Assembly: GCA_027405735.1 (NCBI GenBank)
Contig: JAPEHQ010000001.1
Coordinates: 6,386,001 to 6,450,000, forward strand
From: Mucor racemosus
Lineage: Eukaryota; Mucoromycota; Mucoromycetes; Mucorales; Mucoraceae
Direction of reading: 5' to 3'
DNA: 64,000 nt
In this document: piece after piece, positions 21,230 through 33,214 of the stretch
How the letters are laid out: each line of letters begins with the position of its first letter
How positions within the stretch are numbered: position 1 is the stretch's first letter
Notes under the pieces: generated by a model
Seen by the model: the letters and a program-made list of their open reading frames with translations, nothing else
The model's database searches: none
What the model was told of the DNA's origin: nothing
Program-made: the position numbers and the translations under genes

Positions 21230-22510
21230 TTTTGTAATTTTAATAAGCTCTTCTGGCAAAGCTTTGAACAAATATCTGACTAAACAATCTTCATCTCTAA
21301 TATCAGCAACGACCTTCAATTTTTGAAATTCTTCTTTTATAAACTCATCATTAAAGGAATCTGTTTTTTTATAACTTGTAACTAATTTTTTCAAGCTCTT
21401 GCTTCTACTTTAACGTCTGCTTGATTTCTACCATACTACGTTTTTATAATTGCCTTTTGGAAATCTGCCCAAGAATTGAAACCTTGATTTCCATTTGCGC
21501 AGCCATATCATCTTCACATCTTGCCATGCTTGTTGATAAACGAGCAGGTACAAGACTTTGCCAGTTTTTATTTGTTGCATCCAGAGATCTGGGTGCATTC
21601 CTTGGTTAAGATTACGACACAGTTTGATATGTTAAGTTCTACATTGCTGTGTATTATGTTATGAAGCTCCGTGTATGCAGGAATATGGAACTAGTGTGTG
21701 TCACCTAGATTTGATTGGATATATGTATAATATATATAAATAGACTCATTTAAACAGGTCATATAATTAGAGAATATGAATATAAAAGAAGATGGTTCGA
21801 TCTTATAATAAAGTTCTTTAGTTTTAGTGTGCTCTTTCATTTTATGACAGTTTTCCTTTATTTTTATTAAATGATTTAGTACATATTTTAGCTTTGAGAT
21901 TAATATAATCTCCTGGCGTAACATTATTGACACTCAATCTATGAGCTTCTGATACTCTTACAAAATGATGAAAAAAATCTTTAATATTCATAAAGAAGGC
22001 AGGCTTTTTTCTTTTATTAAACACATGTCCTTTCCACTATAAATAAGGTGTTTTTGTTGGTATCATTGCATTCTTTTTTGGGAATAACAATGCGAAACTT
22101 TTTTGTGCAATTTCCAGCTTTTTAGTAGCATCACTTAAAGTTTTGGCCTCGATTGACCCTTCTTTTTATCTAATAATACCTTTTATAATAGCTCAAAAAA
22201 TTGCTATTTTTAACTCATCAACATGCTTGATTAATTCTAATCGAGCCTCACTATTGAGAGTTCGACTAATTAAAATGGAACTACTAATGCTCTCATCTAA
22301 ACCTTCTGTCGATGTGTTTGAAGACTTATTGTGCTTTCTATCAGCAGATGCTTCATCAGAATCAACATCCATAGAAGTTGATCTCTCAGTACCAGACACA
22401 GACGACATTTCACTTTCTTGCATGGTGGACTCATTAATTACTTCAGCTTCAGTGGGATTGGAATCACCTTTAGAAACAGGAATCGAGGAACTTGTAGGAT
22501 TTCTTGACAT
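21230..22510 (-). pseudogene. Decayed retrotransposon gag-like gene
   Basis: On the minus strand a start at 22510 opens MSRNPTSSSIPVSKGDSNPT and runs 105 residues through a Ser/Asp-rich region to a stop after ELKIAIF. Beyond it, broken frames continue with TPYL-stop-WKGHVFNKRKKPAFFMNI, which aligns with TPFLQWKGHKFNTKKFIFQSM in the intact element's Gag. Later come NWQSLVPARLSTSMARCEDD (compare NWKRIIKPKMSTGMASW) and EEFQKLKVVADIRDEDCLVRY. It is therefore the Gag part of a related but distinct Ty3-type element, with several stops and frameshifts and no recognisable pol. It sits wholly inside the island core. Confidence 0.65.
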
Positions 22511-22919
22511 TGTAATAAACGATTAAATGAGATTTTAAAAAATGATTTATCGAGACTTTGTAAATTAAAATCAACGTAAAAACTACCGTGTATTGGCATT
22601 ATGCGATGAGATCTTATGGATTCTTGTCCATTAGATGTAACAACAGAAATTATTATTAATTGATAAACGTGTATGTTATATTTCAGTGGTAATATTGCTA
22701 TAAGTTATTATGTTTCATCATTAGTTCCTAGATGACAGGAACCACCTACTAAACAATAGTACTTGCTAGATCTGCCTACAGTATATTTGGAAGAATATTG
22801 TAATTCTGATACATTATGGCCGACCTGTGCTGCACAAGATGATTTCGTTGTGCCCAGGTGGGCTGTATTTCTGTATAATACTATAGCCTGAGCTGTTGTA
22901 CCCACTGAATATGGCTAAA

Positions 22920-23170
22920 AAGATACCAAGATGCACATGAGCATAGCAAAAGAAACTGCCCACGAGAACAACGCTAATCCTGTATGTGCAAAATTATAGA
23001 TTCTGTCCATGTGCATGACATTAATCCCATGTGTGCATAATAGTAGAAGAACTGCCCATAAGCATATCATTATCCTTATTTTTGCATAATAATAAAATAT
23101 GACCATGAGCATAATAAGCTGATTGTATGGGAAAAAATTGGTTTGTACATGAGCATTGTGCCGTTCTAAA
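22920..23170 (+). repeat. Degenerate tandem repeat (about 80-bp unit)
   Basis: Related blocks recur: GAAACTGCCCACGAGAACAA followed by AATCCTGTATGTGCAAAA (near 22950), and AGAACTGCCCATAAGCATAT followed by ATCCTTATTTTTGCATAA (near 23048). CATGAGCAT-type words occur near 22936, 23103 and 23150. Units are diverged and the period is only approximate. Confidence 0.4.
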
Positions 23171-24275
23171 ATCCCATTGCATCTGTTACTGGGATAATGG
23201 ATTTTCAAATTACATTTGCTTTTATTAATATATATTATATAGATAATATTACAATTAAATACGTTGTTGATGTAGAGCAATACATGCAAGAGCCAATATA
23301 TTTACGATTATCATCATTTGTAAATATGTTTATAGCAGTTATAATAATGTTTACAGTAACAATGGTTTTTGCTCGAGCACAAACTTAACTATATAACACT
23401 TACTGCTTAAATTTATATGCAAACCAAACCTAAGGTTATAAATGTTACTTTATCACTTTATCACACACAAAATTTAAGCAAATTAATCTTCTTTAAACTT
23501 ATTATTTTAGTTTACGATCGTCAGCTGTAGAAAGATTTGTTTTCAAGTATAGTTATGATCAAAAAAGCTATGATCAAAGCTATGGTTATTAGACAATACA
23601 TTAGATCATTCTTTTTTTTTGTTTCTATATCATTTAAAATTCTATCACTTTTCTGGAACATTTGGTGGGTTTGTAGCTAGTTTTAGCTTTTATTAAGTAT
23701 ACATAAATATCATTGCCTTAGATTTATTTGATCCGGTCATCAAGAAATACGTCCAACAATACAGTAATAAATAATGATATTTGATCTTAGAGTGCGGTTA
23801 AATAAAATATTAGTCTCTAATATAGACTGCTACCTATATTAAAAACATTAGTCCCTTATGTTAGCACGCGTATTCAGATAAAAGAAACGAATACCAGCTT
23901 GATCGTCTGATATGTCTTATCAAACAGTGAATATATTCTTGAAATAATATAAAAACAAAAAGAGAGAAACAACACACGTAGAAAAGAATCTTCAAGGCTT
24001 TGCGTTATTTTTTTGCGCAATTAAAACCCTGTTAAATTGCTCATTTCAGCCAATAATGTAAAAGCAGCATTACAGCGCATGAACTATAAACTAAATAAAA
24101 TAGGCAATAATATCTGTTAGTAGTATATATAATAGAAACATGCAGTTTTCTACCAGAAAAATCGTCTGTCATATCATAGATTCGTTAAAAAATTGCAAAA
24201 GCGAGCCAGTAGAGCAACGCCGTAATTGAGCATACATAGAAAGATCGAATGACCAATGGCTAAGTCTCTTATACT

Positions 24276-25381
24276 ATGGTATATATCTAAGTTTTAAATA
24301 AAAAAGCGGTTTTTTTTTTTACTTTTCTTATATTTAACCATGTACCGTCTGAAAATTCAGTTTTTTTAGCGGACATTTTCTGGGCTCATTTCACCCTTAC
24401 CAACACTCATGATTTTGATCAAAAAACAGAAAAATCAAATTTTAATACCAAAATCAACGTTTAAATATACTACATTGTGAGAGAAACTTATAGCCATAAC
24501 TAATACACATTTTATAAAAGCTTAATATTAAATGTTAAGTAATGAAAATTTGTAGTTTTGCCCCAAAAACGGATTTTTGATTAAAGGATTTTCATGTAAT
24601 ATTTTACAATAAAAATGTTTGTTATTTTTTATTGAGCAAATAGAGCACTAAATTTGGTACAAGTGTATATTTTTTGTTTTTATAATTGGTAGTATAATTA
24701 ACTCTAGATTTGCGAAATCAGAAAAAAAAAATTAAAAAATGTCAAAATTGATGATCTGGACAAGAATAATTTTCTAAATTAATATTCCGCTTATAAGCCT
24801 TGTAAGTCTTAAAAATAAGAGATTTTATAATACTTGAGAATTTTTTCAAGAATTTACGATGCTGTATCCACTTGATTCAAGCTTATTACTGCAAGTCTTC
24901 ATACATGTTAATATCGTGTGATAGTTTATTTGGTGATAATATAGCCTTACTTTATAATTATTGCGTTATAGATGATTACATTATGTTTTAGCCTTACCTC
25001 TCCGACATCATAAACATAAACATGCATGGCCATCACTGGAATCTATTGCCGCCTTTTTACTCTCTTTGTCCCAGGCCAATTTATTCAATGCTTTACTAGA
25101 ACAAACTTAAGTACTTACAAATGGTTCCTCGAGATTTGCATTCAAATCCTATAAATTAAATTGACTGGTTCCATCTACAGTAGTATCAAAAAACATATTA
25201 TCAGCCCGCCTTATGATAAATGTCAATCTAAAATCAGAAATATCCCATTGTCATTGTTATAAGCTATGAAAAGCTTGATTTTTAATAATACAGCAATTAA
25301 ATAAAAAACAAGATGATACTAATGATAACATATGGTGGTGAGTATTTAGCATTTAAGTAAGTTTGATAGAGTATGCTTTTT
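24276..25381 (-). repeat. Right inverted arm, 1,106 bp
   Basis: Intact partner of the split left arm, in opposite orientation. It is uninterrupted here and so preserves the pre-insertion sequence of the retrotransposon target (GCTAAATACTCACC on its minus strand). Confidence 0.88.
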
Positions 25382-26673
25382 ACCTCCTTTAAAAATCCTG
25401 AGGTAAACACAACCTCTGGGTCCTGTAATTTCTATCCATCAAAATGTTGCGATTTCCACTACAAAATAAAGACACTACCTTTTATCAATATTCACCTTGA
25501 TCCACATTGTTGGATATCAGTTTTTTACCAGTTGTTTTTTCTCTGATTCATTAATATTCAGTCATATTTGCAGTAAAATATGGGTGTAAAAGCGATAAAG
25601 AATACTGTTAAAATCCTTCTTTATTAAAATATGGATAATGTGCAATAAAATGGTTATTCTACGTCTCTATTTATATTATTTGGTGATTATTTACTATCTT
25701 GCAATTGCATTGCAATTGTCAACGATTCCATTAATTTTGAGTATAAATGTTGGGTTGTTTGGTTATTGATTTGGTGGATCAAGAACGGTGTTTTAAATAT
25801 AGTTTGTCAATCATACTTTCAGAACAGCCCTTACTTGTTCTACTTGATAAGCATGTACTTTTTGTATCTTTTATTTAGGATATCCCACATTACTTTAGTA
25901 TTTTAGCATCTCTTATTTGAGTATTATACCCTTGCTATCTTTATGCAATTGTCTATTTACTATATAGTCTTATCTTTGATAGCATGGTTTCAAATGAGAT
26001 GACATTTAATTTAGGTATTTTATGATGGGAATCTAGCTTAGTTCACTTCAATATTAAACGATGATGATTTGTAGGATTGCCAAAAAAAAAAAAAAGAATA
26101 AATGCTTCAAGAGTTTTCTGCATATCAAATTACGCGATTTAGTAGCAATGATTTTACTTAACTATGCTTTTTGAATCTATTGACATTAATCAGAATAATT
26201 AATGCTTTCGTTCAAAATTAAGCTTTGCTTTATACCTTTACATTCACCCGTTCAATAAATGCTATTGCATTTATTATCCGTTATGTCAATCAGTCAGCTT
26301 TACCTTCATCCGATACATTTGACAATTGAATGCCTAAATTACACTCGAGCCATCAGATATCGCCACAAAAAAAAATTTCATACAGGCCGACGAAGCATCA
26401 TCATAACAGTTTGGATCATTTGTTTGTGTTTATAGACCTGCTGAGCTCTCCCTCACATTTATAGATCTCTTCATGAACCATATCTCTATCTGTTGTTTAA
26501 TTTAACTGAAATACATTGAACGCCAACATCGTACTCCATAAAACACCTTATTACTTTATTACGAGCCAACGCAACTAATTTGATGCTAATTTAGCATCAG
26601 CAGTTGAATCAGATAAATTTGAGATTAGACGACCCCTTTTAATAGTTTTGCATACATGAGTTAATAATGGACC
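25382..26673. other. Intergenic region between island and solo LTR
   Basis: AT-rich, with no gene recognised. Long A runs occur near 26084. Confidence 0.35.
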
Positions 26674-26893
26674 TGAAATGTCAAAAGAGTCTATATAAAT
26701 AATCTTGCCAGAATATTACACTTTTATTAACAATACATCCTTTGGATGTATTTATATACATTAATTATAACTATTACTAGGGTTTTACTATCTAAGAATA
26801 TGATGTAAGTCAATGATCCACATTGATTTACTGTAACACTAATTATAGACTGTGACCTTGGATGTGAGACATAGGATGAGCATTGACATAACA
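26674..26893 (-). mobile_element. Solo LTR of the same chromovirus family
   Basis: The reverse complement begins TGTTATGTCAATGCTCATCC and ends CTCTTTTGACATTTCA. It matches the 245-bp LTR along its full length with many substitutions and small gaps (220 bp). It is flanked on both sides by the perfect 5-bp duplication GGACC (26669-26673 and 26894-26898). That proves an old insertion reduced by LTR-LTR recombination. The 9-bp hairpin stem is preserved at 26732-26752 with a different loop. Confidence 0.93.
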
Positions 26894-28224
26894 GGACCGT
26901 TATTATACTATAGATACGCTGATCAAGGATGGTGAGTTAACTCTAATAGACGAACGAGTCGATGCTGTAGTAGTCTAAACAAGATATTAAAGCCAAATAT
27001 AGCAATGGAATGAACAAGAGATAATAATCCATGTAAATTAGCACAATTGAATTGTTTCAAGCGTTTTGAACTGAATACGCCTTTATTTTTGACCTATAAA
27101 AATTGACTTGTTAGTAACATCAATCAACAAGCTAATAAGTAATGATTATGGTATACAAGACAACATTTTGTTTTCGTCTTCTTGGCTGTTGGCCATTAAA
27201 TAGAGATAAATATTTTCCAGAAGCTAAATATATAGGTTAACATTGCAGTGGAATTACATACTAAAAACGCTTGATAAAATAAAACAACCTAAATTTCAAG
27301 TGTCGCTCATAAAATATGATGCCACTTGAAATGTGAACAACGATAATAAACAAACGCTTCAATTGAACACAATAACAAACGCATGCTAAAGATATGAAAT
27401 ACCCTTTTTGAACCATACATGTCGTGTAGATGATAGCACCCTTGATCACGGCGCAATCAATTACACAAATGACATATATATCAAAACAGGATTCTATCCA
27501 AATCAATAATGATAATAAACAAAGATATCAATTTAGTCAACTACTCATCTATATCGTAGTTGCACTATCAATATAAATAAGATTCAAGCATATAAAAACT
27601 ACCCCTTAAAAATCAAGGTTACATAAAATAGATATAACAGAAATAAACAAAAACAACCATTTCCCAAAAGGTCGATATTGTCACACTTGACATACAATCC
27701 CTTATGGTCAATGCTCTATACAATTTACCCCTTAAAATATCAAATCAATAACAATGTACTCAAAACTGGAAGATTACTAAATATACATCCATTCAAGTCT
27801 GATGGTATCCAAGTTCTCCAAATCACTATAAATACCCTCATACTTTTCAATTATTTTAACTCTTCAGAAATCTTTTGTAATAAAAACTTTAGCTGATTAT
27901 AATTGTATTTCTACTGCTTTTATTTTTATATTTTTTTTATTTTAGTAAATTAACATCGTAATTTACTGCAAACATGAGTTTATTCATTCATTCATTATTC
28001 ATTCATTCATTAAATTGTCTTTGTTATTGATCATATTATGATTGATATACTTTAGTAAATCGACTGAAAAAACTTGATCTCATTACTCTGCTCATCTGGG
28101 CTGCCTGATCTGCTGCATAAAGTTTTTTATTCTGCCCATCTGTGCAGACAACAATGCCCATGGGAAGCATAGTTCGCCTGTAGTAGTGTTTATTCATACC
28201 TACATATATCCATATATAATGGGA
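26894..28224. other. Intergenic region
   Basis: No convincing gene. A CATT/TTCA microsatellite lies at about 27982-28011. The open frames at 27261-27506 (minus) and 27678-27896 (plus) show no known motif. Confidence 0.35.
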
Positions 28225-30130
28225 GCTTACTTAGATCAGTATTCATAAAGATCGTCATATTTGACTTGTTTTCTATAAAAGCGCACAGTAAACTATAGAT
28301 ACATTTTGGTAATAATTTTCTCAACACACAATACAGGTTGTGAATGTTTCCCTTTGAATTGAGCATGCCACAGAGGTGACCCTACTCTCATGTAAAGTTG
28401 GAAGTCGTTAGGGTTGAAATTCGCGGAAATGGGGTTTCTGTTGTAGATATTTTATGGTTATTCGTAAAAAGTAGGTTTCTGATGGTTTTTAAATGCTTTC
28501 AATTGTTTCTGCATAATATTGAGTTGAACCACGTAAAATCTTCAAAAAAGACGTACTTCCTCTTCTCTGTAGGTTATTGATATCTCTCGGAAAACAGGAA
28601 TGTTAATATCAGAATATAAAGTACACTGGCCAAATATTGACCAAATATTGACCAAAATTGACCAAAATTTACCTAAAATTGATTATAAAAAATTGAGCAC
28701 CTAAATTGAGGTATTAATTCTCTATATTTACAAGATAGATCCAACTCTGAGCTACTTTGTATTTTTTTCTTTGGCGAAAAATATTGATTTTTTGTCGAGA
28801 TAATCAAAATAATAGCTCATATTACAGCTTGCTTTTATGGTAACTGGGTTTCAAAATTGATTTTACAAATCGACCAGAAAATGATGAAAAAAACAAAATT
28901 GCTTAATGGCTCATGAACCGCAAAGTAAGTTGAAATAGCTTACTATATGGTTTTTGTACAGTTTTGAATTCTGCATCCAGCTAAATAAAATTCAAACAAA
29001 TGTTTCACATGAAATTTTGCGTAAAATGCGATTGAAATTTTGGAGGTTTTTTGGATATACACATCACTTTTTATAAACATACTTCAAAAATAAAAAATTT
29101 AGATAATGTAGAATAAAATTATCTATCGGTTGAGCTATTGCTGAACCTTCTAGCTGCATTTGTTTAGAGAAAACAAAAATTTTGTCAATTTTTTTTTCAA
29201 ATTCAGAATTTAGGATGAGGGTATACAAGGGGAAAATGAAAGCTAGAATCGAAGGTATCTCTTTGTACACATTTTTGAGGATATCTCCACGAAAAATCAA
29301 CATTTTAGAAAAAACTAAATTGTGTATAAGAGAGTTCAACGAGCTTGATGGCATGAATGTAAAAAAAGCGTTGCTCAATTTAACGAATATTTTGAAATCT
29401 ACTACAAAAATGCCAAAAAAATGAAAAAAAAATAAAAGTACCCAGAATTTTTTCAAACTAAAATATGTTATAGAATACTTTAAAACAAGTAAGTTTTATT
29501 ATTAAAAAGTGCTAGTATTGCTTATTTTTTTGCAGAGATATGAAGGCTTAAAGTTTTTCATTTTACCTGTGAAATACGCGTAGAAATCTGAAACAGTAGG
29601 ATTGAAAAATTAATACCAACTGCAAAAAATAGGATATTTCCAAATACTTAATTTTGATTTAAAGCTGGGCATCTCAGGTACATGGCATATAATTTTTTCT
29701 TGGTGTTATTTAGTGAAAAAAAAAGTTGAACTGGGATGAAAAGCGAGACCCAGTTTTTAAGGAAAAAGCAGTAAATTTTACTTGTTTTTGAGACTTTCCT
29801 GGAATATAAATTAATTTCAGAAACAGATAGCATAATGCAACCAATTCATATTCACATTGTAGTATCTAAGGAATATACTAAATCTTTTTCATATAAGGTT
29901 ATTTATATAAAAGATAGAACAATTCTGCTTCTTTTCATAACCATGAAGTCTCGTCATTTAGAGCATTTTCATAATATTAAAGAGCTCATTCGATCAAATA
30001 AACTACTATAAAATGAAATCTATTTTTTTTATCAAGAATCTGCAACATCTCAGGTGCCTCGTTGATTTTTTTATTTAGCAGTTATTTATTGCAGAGGCCT
30101 CGCGCTCCGATTTTGAAGGCCTAGTAATTT
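28225..30130 (+). repeat. Dispersed repeat family, copy A
   Basis: About 1.9 kb that aligns, with many substitutions, to the reverse complement of two other regions of the window (about 44965-47890 and 55737-58115). Shared blocks include TGAAATTTTGGAGGTTTTTT, AAAACAAGTAAGTTTTATTA and GTGGAGATATC-type sequence, together with the edge GCTCCGATTTTGAAGG. A conserved open segment is discussed under findings. No terminal repeats or target duplication could be fixed, so the ends are approximate. Confidence 0.65.
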
Positions 30131-31053
30131 TCAATGTACGAAGCGAGTACAGGGATATTATATATTTATTGATGAAACTATATTTAATGTGCTTTCTAAA
30201 TATTACAAGGATCGAAGCTATGTACAGCCATAATCTACATGCCAAGTAGCAACTTGAGCTTAAAGTCAAAACAATCTACTGTATACTATACTAAATGTAA
30301 AACACTCGAGCCATGTTACATTTGCAATACAACTTTAAATTATAAAATGTTGGTGCGGGCATTCTGAATATCATTTTTTATTTTTAGTTTCGATTTTCTA
30401 ATCAAGTTTGAATCTTAAATCCATTGCCCTGCATATGACAAGACTAAAAAAAAATACTGGTTTATCAGTTTGATCGAAATGATATACCCTGTAAAATGTC
30501 TTTAAATAAAGTTTGAACGTTTTTTTAATTGAAGCACAGTCTGTTAACATTATTTCTGTTTCACAATCGTTCGGGTACAACTAATAACCATTCGACAATT
30601 ACACTTGTGTATTAGGATAATTGGAAAAAAATAGCTCTAACAAACAAGGGATAGACCAAAAAATAATTGTTCTTGTATTATAATTTTTTTTTGTACGATA
30701 AGATTTTGAGTTTCAATGTTTATTGGAATAGCAGCACGGATTAAATAAAAAATGTCTGTGGGGATGATTACATATTAAATGAGAAAGGAAAGTAAAATGA
30801 GTTTTTTTTTGTGAGGGGTAAAAAGAAAGAAGGAGTGCAAGAAGGATGGGAGTTTGAAGATTGTTCAATACCACAAAAATGCTTTAAAAACTTTGTGTAT
30901 TTGATTGATTTGAAGAACCATTTGATGATACAGTTGTACCATATCTTCTTAATGAGCCTGGAGGTGTTAATTTTTTGTTGAGCATAACTACATAGGTTGT
31001 TGGGAAAAAAAAAAAGTATTTTTTAAGCATATAGTAAAACGATTTTTTGTTTT
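30131..31053. other. Intergenic region, 3' of the RhoGEF gene
   Basis: AT-rich. The part near 30740-31053 is probably the RhoGEF 3' untranslated region. Nothing else recognised. Confidence 0.4.
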
Positions 31054-32754
31054 TTAGTTTCTATTATTAATACTTTTGTTTTGTTGCGTTTGATCAAGTC
31101 GAATTACAATAGCTTCAAGACATGAAACCCATTTCGTTTGATCTTGCTTGTTGTAAGTATGAATTACTTGAGCTGTTGGCGAACCCATAAATGTTGTGTT
31201 GAGTGAATCAACGCCTTGGAATGGTGATGTGATTTCAATAGACCAGCCATCGTCAATAGATTCTTCGGGAGAAAGTGCTCTGATTTTAGCCCTATTCAAT
31301 ACAATGTGGCCCTTATATTGTAAAACAGATTGCTTTTTCTTAGCGTAAACGAGTATGTCTGAAAATAGAAAATAAGTCAGGTCTTCACTACTGAGACGAG
31401 TAGACCGAGCAAAGTCATTTTGAAGGTAGAGTCTACGTTCTGCTTTTACACTGAATGGTTGACCAGTCATTGCAGAAATAATTTCATATACTCGATTAAC
31501 ATTCTTAGCGTCCTCGAGTCTATACATAAATACGGAATAAGTTTTCTATCCTATTTAGTGTAACCACATTTCGCTTACTTGATTTTGAATTCATCTGCAA
31601 TTAGTTGAATGCGGTTTTTACATTGCATTAAACCAAGGTAATCAGGATGCATTGAGGAAGTATTATCCGCCAATTTAGACAATAATTTTTGATATCTGCT
31701 AATACATGAAACCGGGGTCTGCAATAAAGACAACAATGTGGTACCTTTCAAATTGGCATTCTTGTCAACCGTCTAGAATGTGTGTTAATATCGAGTACAA
31801 AATAAATTAAGCTGAGTTCCTTTTTTTTCGTTTGATATTACCTCTGTAAACTTTTTAAATGGTTGATATCTTGTCAATCGCTCATAGGTAGTGACTAAAA
31901 CATCATAGTTATCAAAGTAAATATGATATTGCTGTTGTAATTTTAAAAACTAAAGAATATATATTGTGAGTATTTGCTGCTATATTTGCAGGTCTAATTT
32001 AATGTTTGTATCTCACTATTATGTGATGTATAATACACATTTAAGAAATTTACCCAGGTCTGAATGACATCCGATATGATTTGAGTCGGTCCCCAAATGT
32101 TTAGACTGTAAAAAAATGTAATAATAATTATATAAGTGGAAATGGCAACAAAAAAATCATTGCAAAAATGTAATACCGTTCATTTAAGCTCGTTAAAATA
32201 TCAGAATGAACTGCTTGAATATCTTCAAAATTGCCAAATAACCAACGCATTTCTCTTTCAGTGCAAGGCAATTTCTTCATTCCCAAAAAATTAAATGAAC
32301 TTTTGTTGCTATTTTTACGTAAAGGCAAAATGTAGGAATTTAATACTATATTTAATGTATCCAAATACTTTTTTTCTGTATTCAAGAGTTCTTGGATGAT
32401 TGATTCTCTTTGTTGATGAGTTATTTCTTGATCTACATGAATCTGGGCTTAGTTTTTTTTTCTTATTTCTTTTGTGCGAGCATTTGACAGGTGTCTACTA
32501 TAAATACCTAACAATGTATCATCAACATCATCAAAATCAAGACTGTCAATAATGTCAAATTGATCGAAATCGGAGGCATTGATTGTGGTTGAATTGGGAT
32601 CCAGGGAGATAGATGAATTTGTAGTAGATGTCATTTCACTAAGACGATGACTTGAACTACTAATTGAACTAAGAATACTTGGATCTGTCGTTTTTAATGT
32701 TGCATAGTAAGGAATGTTAATTAGCTGCTCGTCTTCTACGGTTGATCTTTGCAT
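31054..32754 (-). CDS. Rho guanine-nucleotide exchange factor (DH-PH protein)
   Basis: Six exons on the minus strand (32754-32508, 32447-32177, 32105-32054, 31949-31842, 31772-31579, 31519-31054) give 445 residues. A short Ser/Asp-rich N-terminus leads to a Dbl-homology domain from about residue 90 (QRESIIQELLNTEKKYLDTL) with the CR3-like TPVSCISRYQKLLSKLAD helix. A PH-like domain follows (RRLYLQNDFAR, LTYFLFSDILVYAKKK, YKGHIVLNRAKI, HTYNKQDQTKWVSCLEAI). Such proteins exchange GDP for GTP on Rho/Cdc42 GTPases and drive polarity and wall growth in fungi. The first intron is short and its exact borders (donor 32507, acceptor ending 32448) are the frame-compatible choice; a neighbouring donor is also possible. 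The gene is divergent from the Doa10 gene. Confidence 0.88.
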
Positions 32755-33214
32755 TCGTTTCTTTTTTCGTTTGTTTGAGAAATTAGGTAATGTAATGTAA
32801 AAATGTCTATTTCCCAAGAGAGAAAAAAAAAAGAAAAAAAAGGAGGGAGAGAAGGAGAAAGAGCAGAAAATGTTTGTAATAGTAGTACATATCATACGCT
32901 TTTGATCGTTGTCACAAACATATTAATACTTTTGTTGTTGTACGACTTGACATGTAAGAGCACAAGGTATACTTTATGTCCGCTTTTTTTTTACTACTGT
33001 TTGTTCAACCATACAGAGTTGATATTAAAGTTCGAAAACCGAAAAGTTACCCAAGAAAAGCCTGGATTCACAATAGCGAATTCAAACGCAATTCCGACCC
33101 GCGTGAGTTTTGTTTATCCCTTTAGGCTTCTCTCACATGTGCGCGTGGATGTGGGGGTATTTGTATATCATAAATTCCCTTTTTTAAATATCTTGAAGCA
33201 TTTTTTTTTATTAT
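32755..33214. promoter_or_regulatory. Divergent promoter region, RhoGEF / Doa10, with polypurine tract
   Basis: 460 bp between the two start codons. A strong purine-only tract covers about 32818-32873 on the plus strand. Such tracts are common in fungal promoters; the role is inference. Confidence 0.45.

Larger units (their letters stand above)
21154..24275. other. Unique core of the palindromic island
   Basis: 3.1 kb between the arms. The left half holds a decayed gag-like gene on the minus strand. The right half (22520-24275) is AT-rich and has no intact gene. It includes a degenerate tandem array near 22920-23170. Confidence 0.5.
13972..25381. mobile_element. Large palindromic island: long inverted arms around a ~3.1 kb core
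   Basis: Sequence at 24276-25381 (1,106 bp) is the reverse complement of 13972-14008 joined to 20085-21153 (37 + 1,069 = 1,106 bp). The left arm is split by a retrotransposon. The arms have exactly equal length, including an 11-base A/T run near the inner end, and every line I compared by eye was identical. Arms begin AAAAAGCATACTCTATCAAA and end at ATATATACCAT. The core is 21154-24275. No transposase and no target-site duplication are visible, so this may be a non-autonomous long-TIR (foldback-like) element or a recent inverted duplication. Confidence 0.7.

Noticed and set aside
22915..23289. Hydrophobic 124-residue frame in the island core
   Set aside because: It coincides with the degenerate tandem array, shows no family motif and uses AT-rich codons; probably chance.
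26281..26330. Second LTR start (GTTATGTCAATCAG) near 26281
   Set aside because: Similarity to the LTR ends after about 10 bases; no LTR body or target duplication follows.
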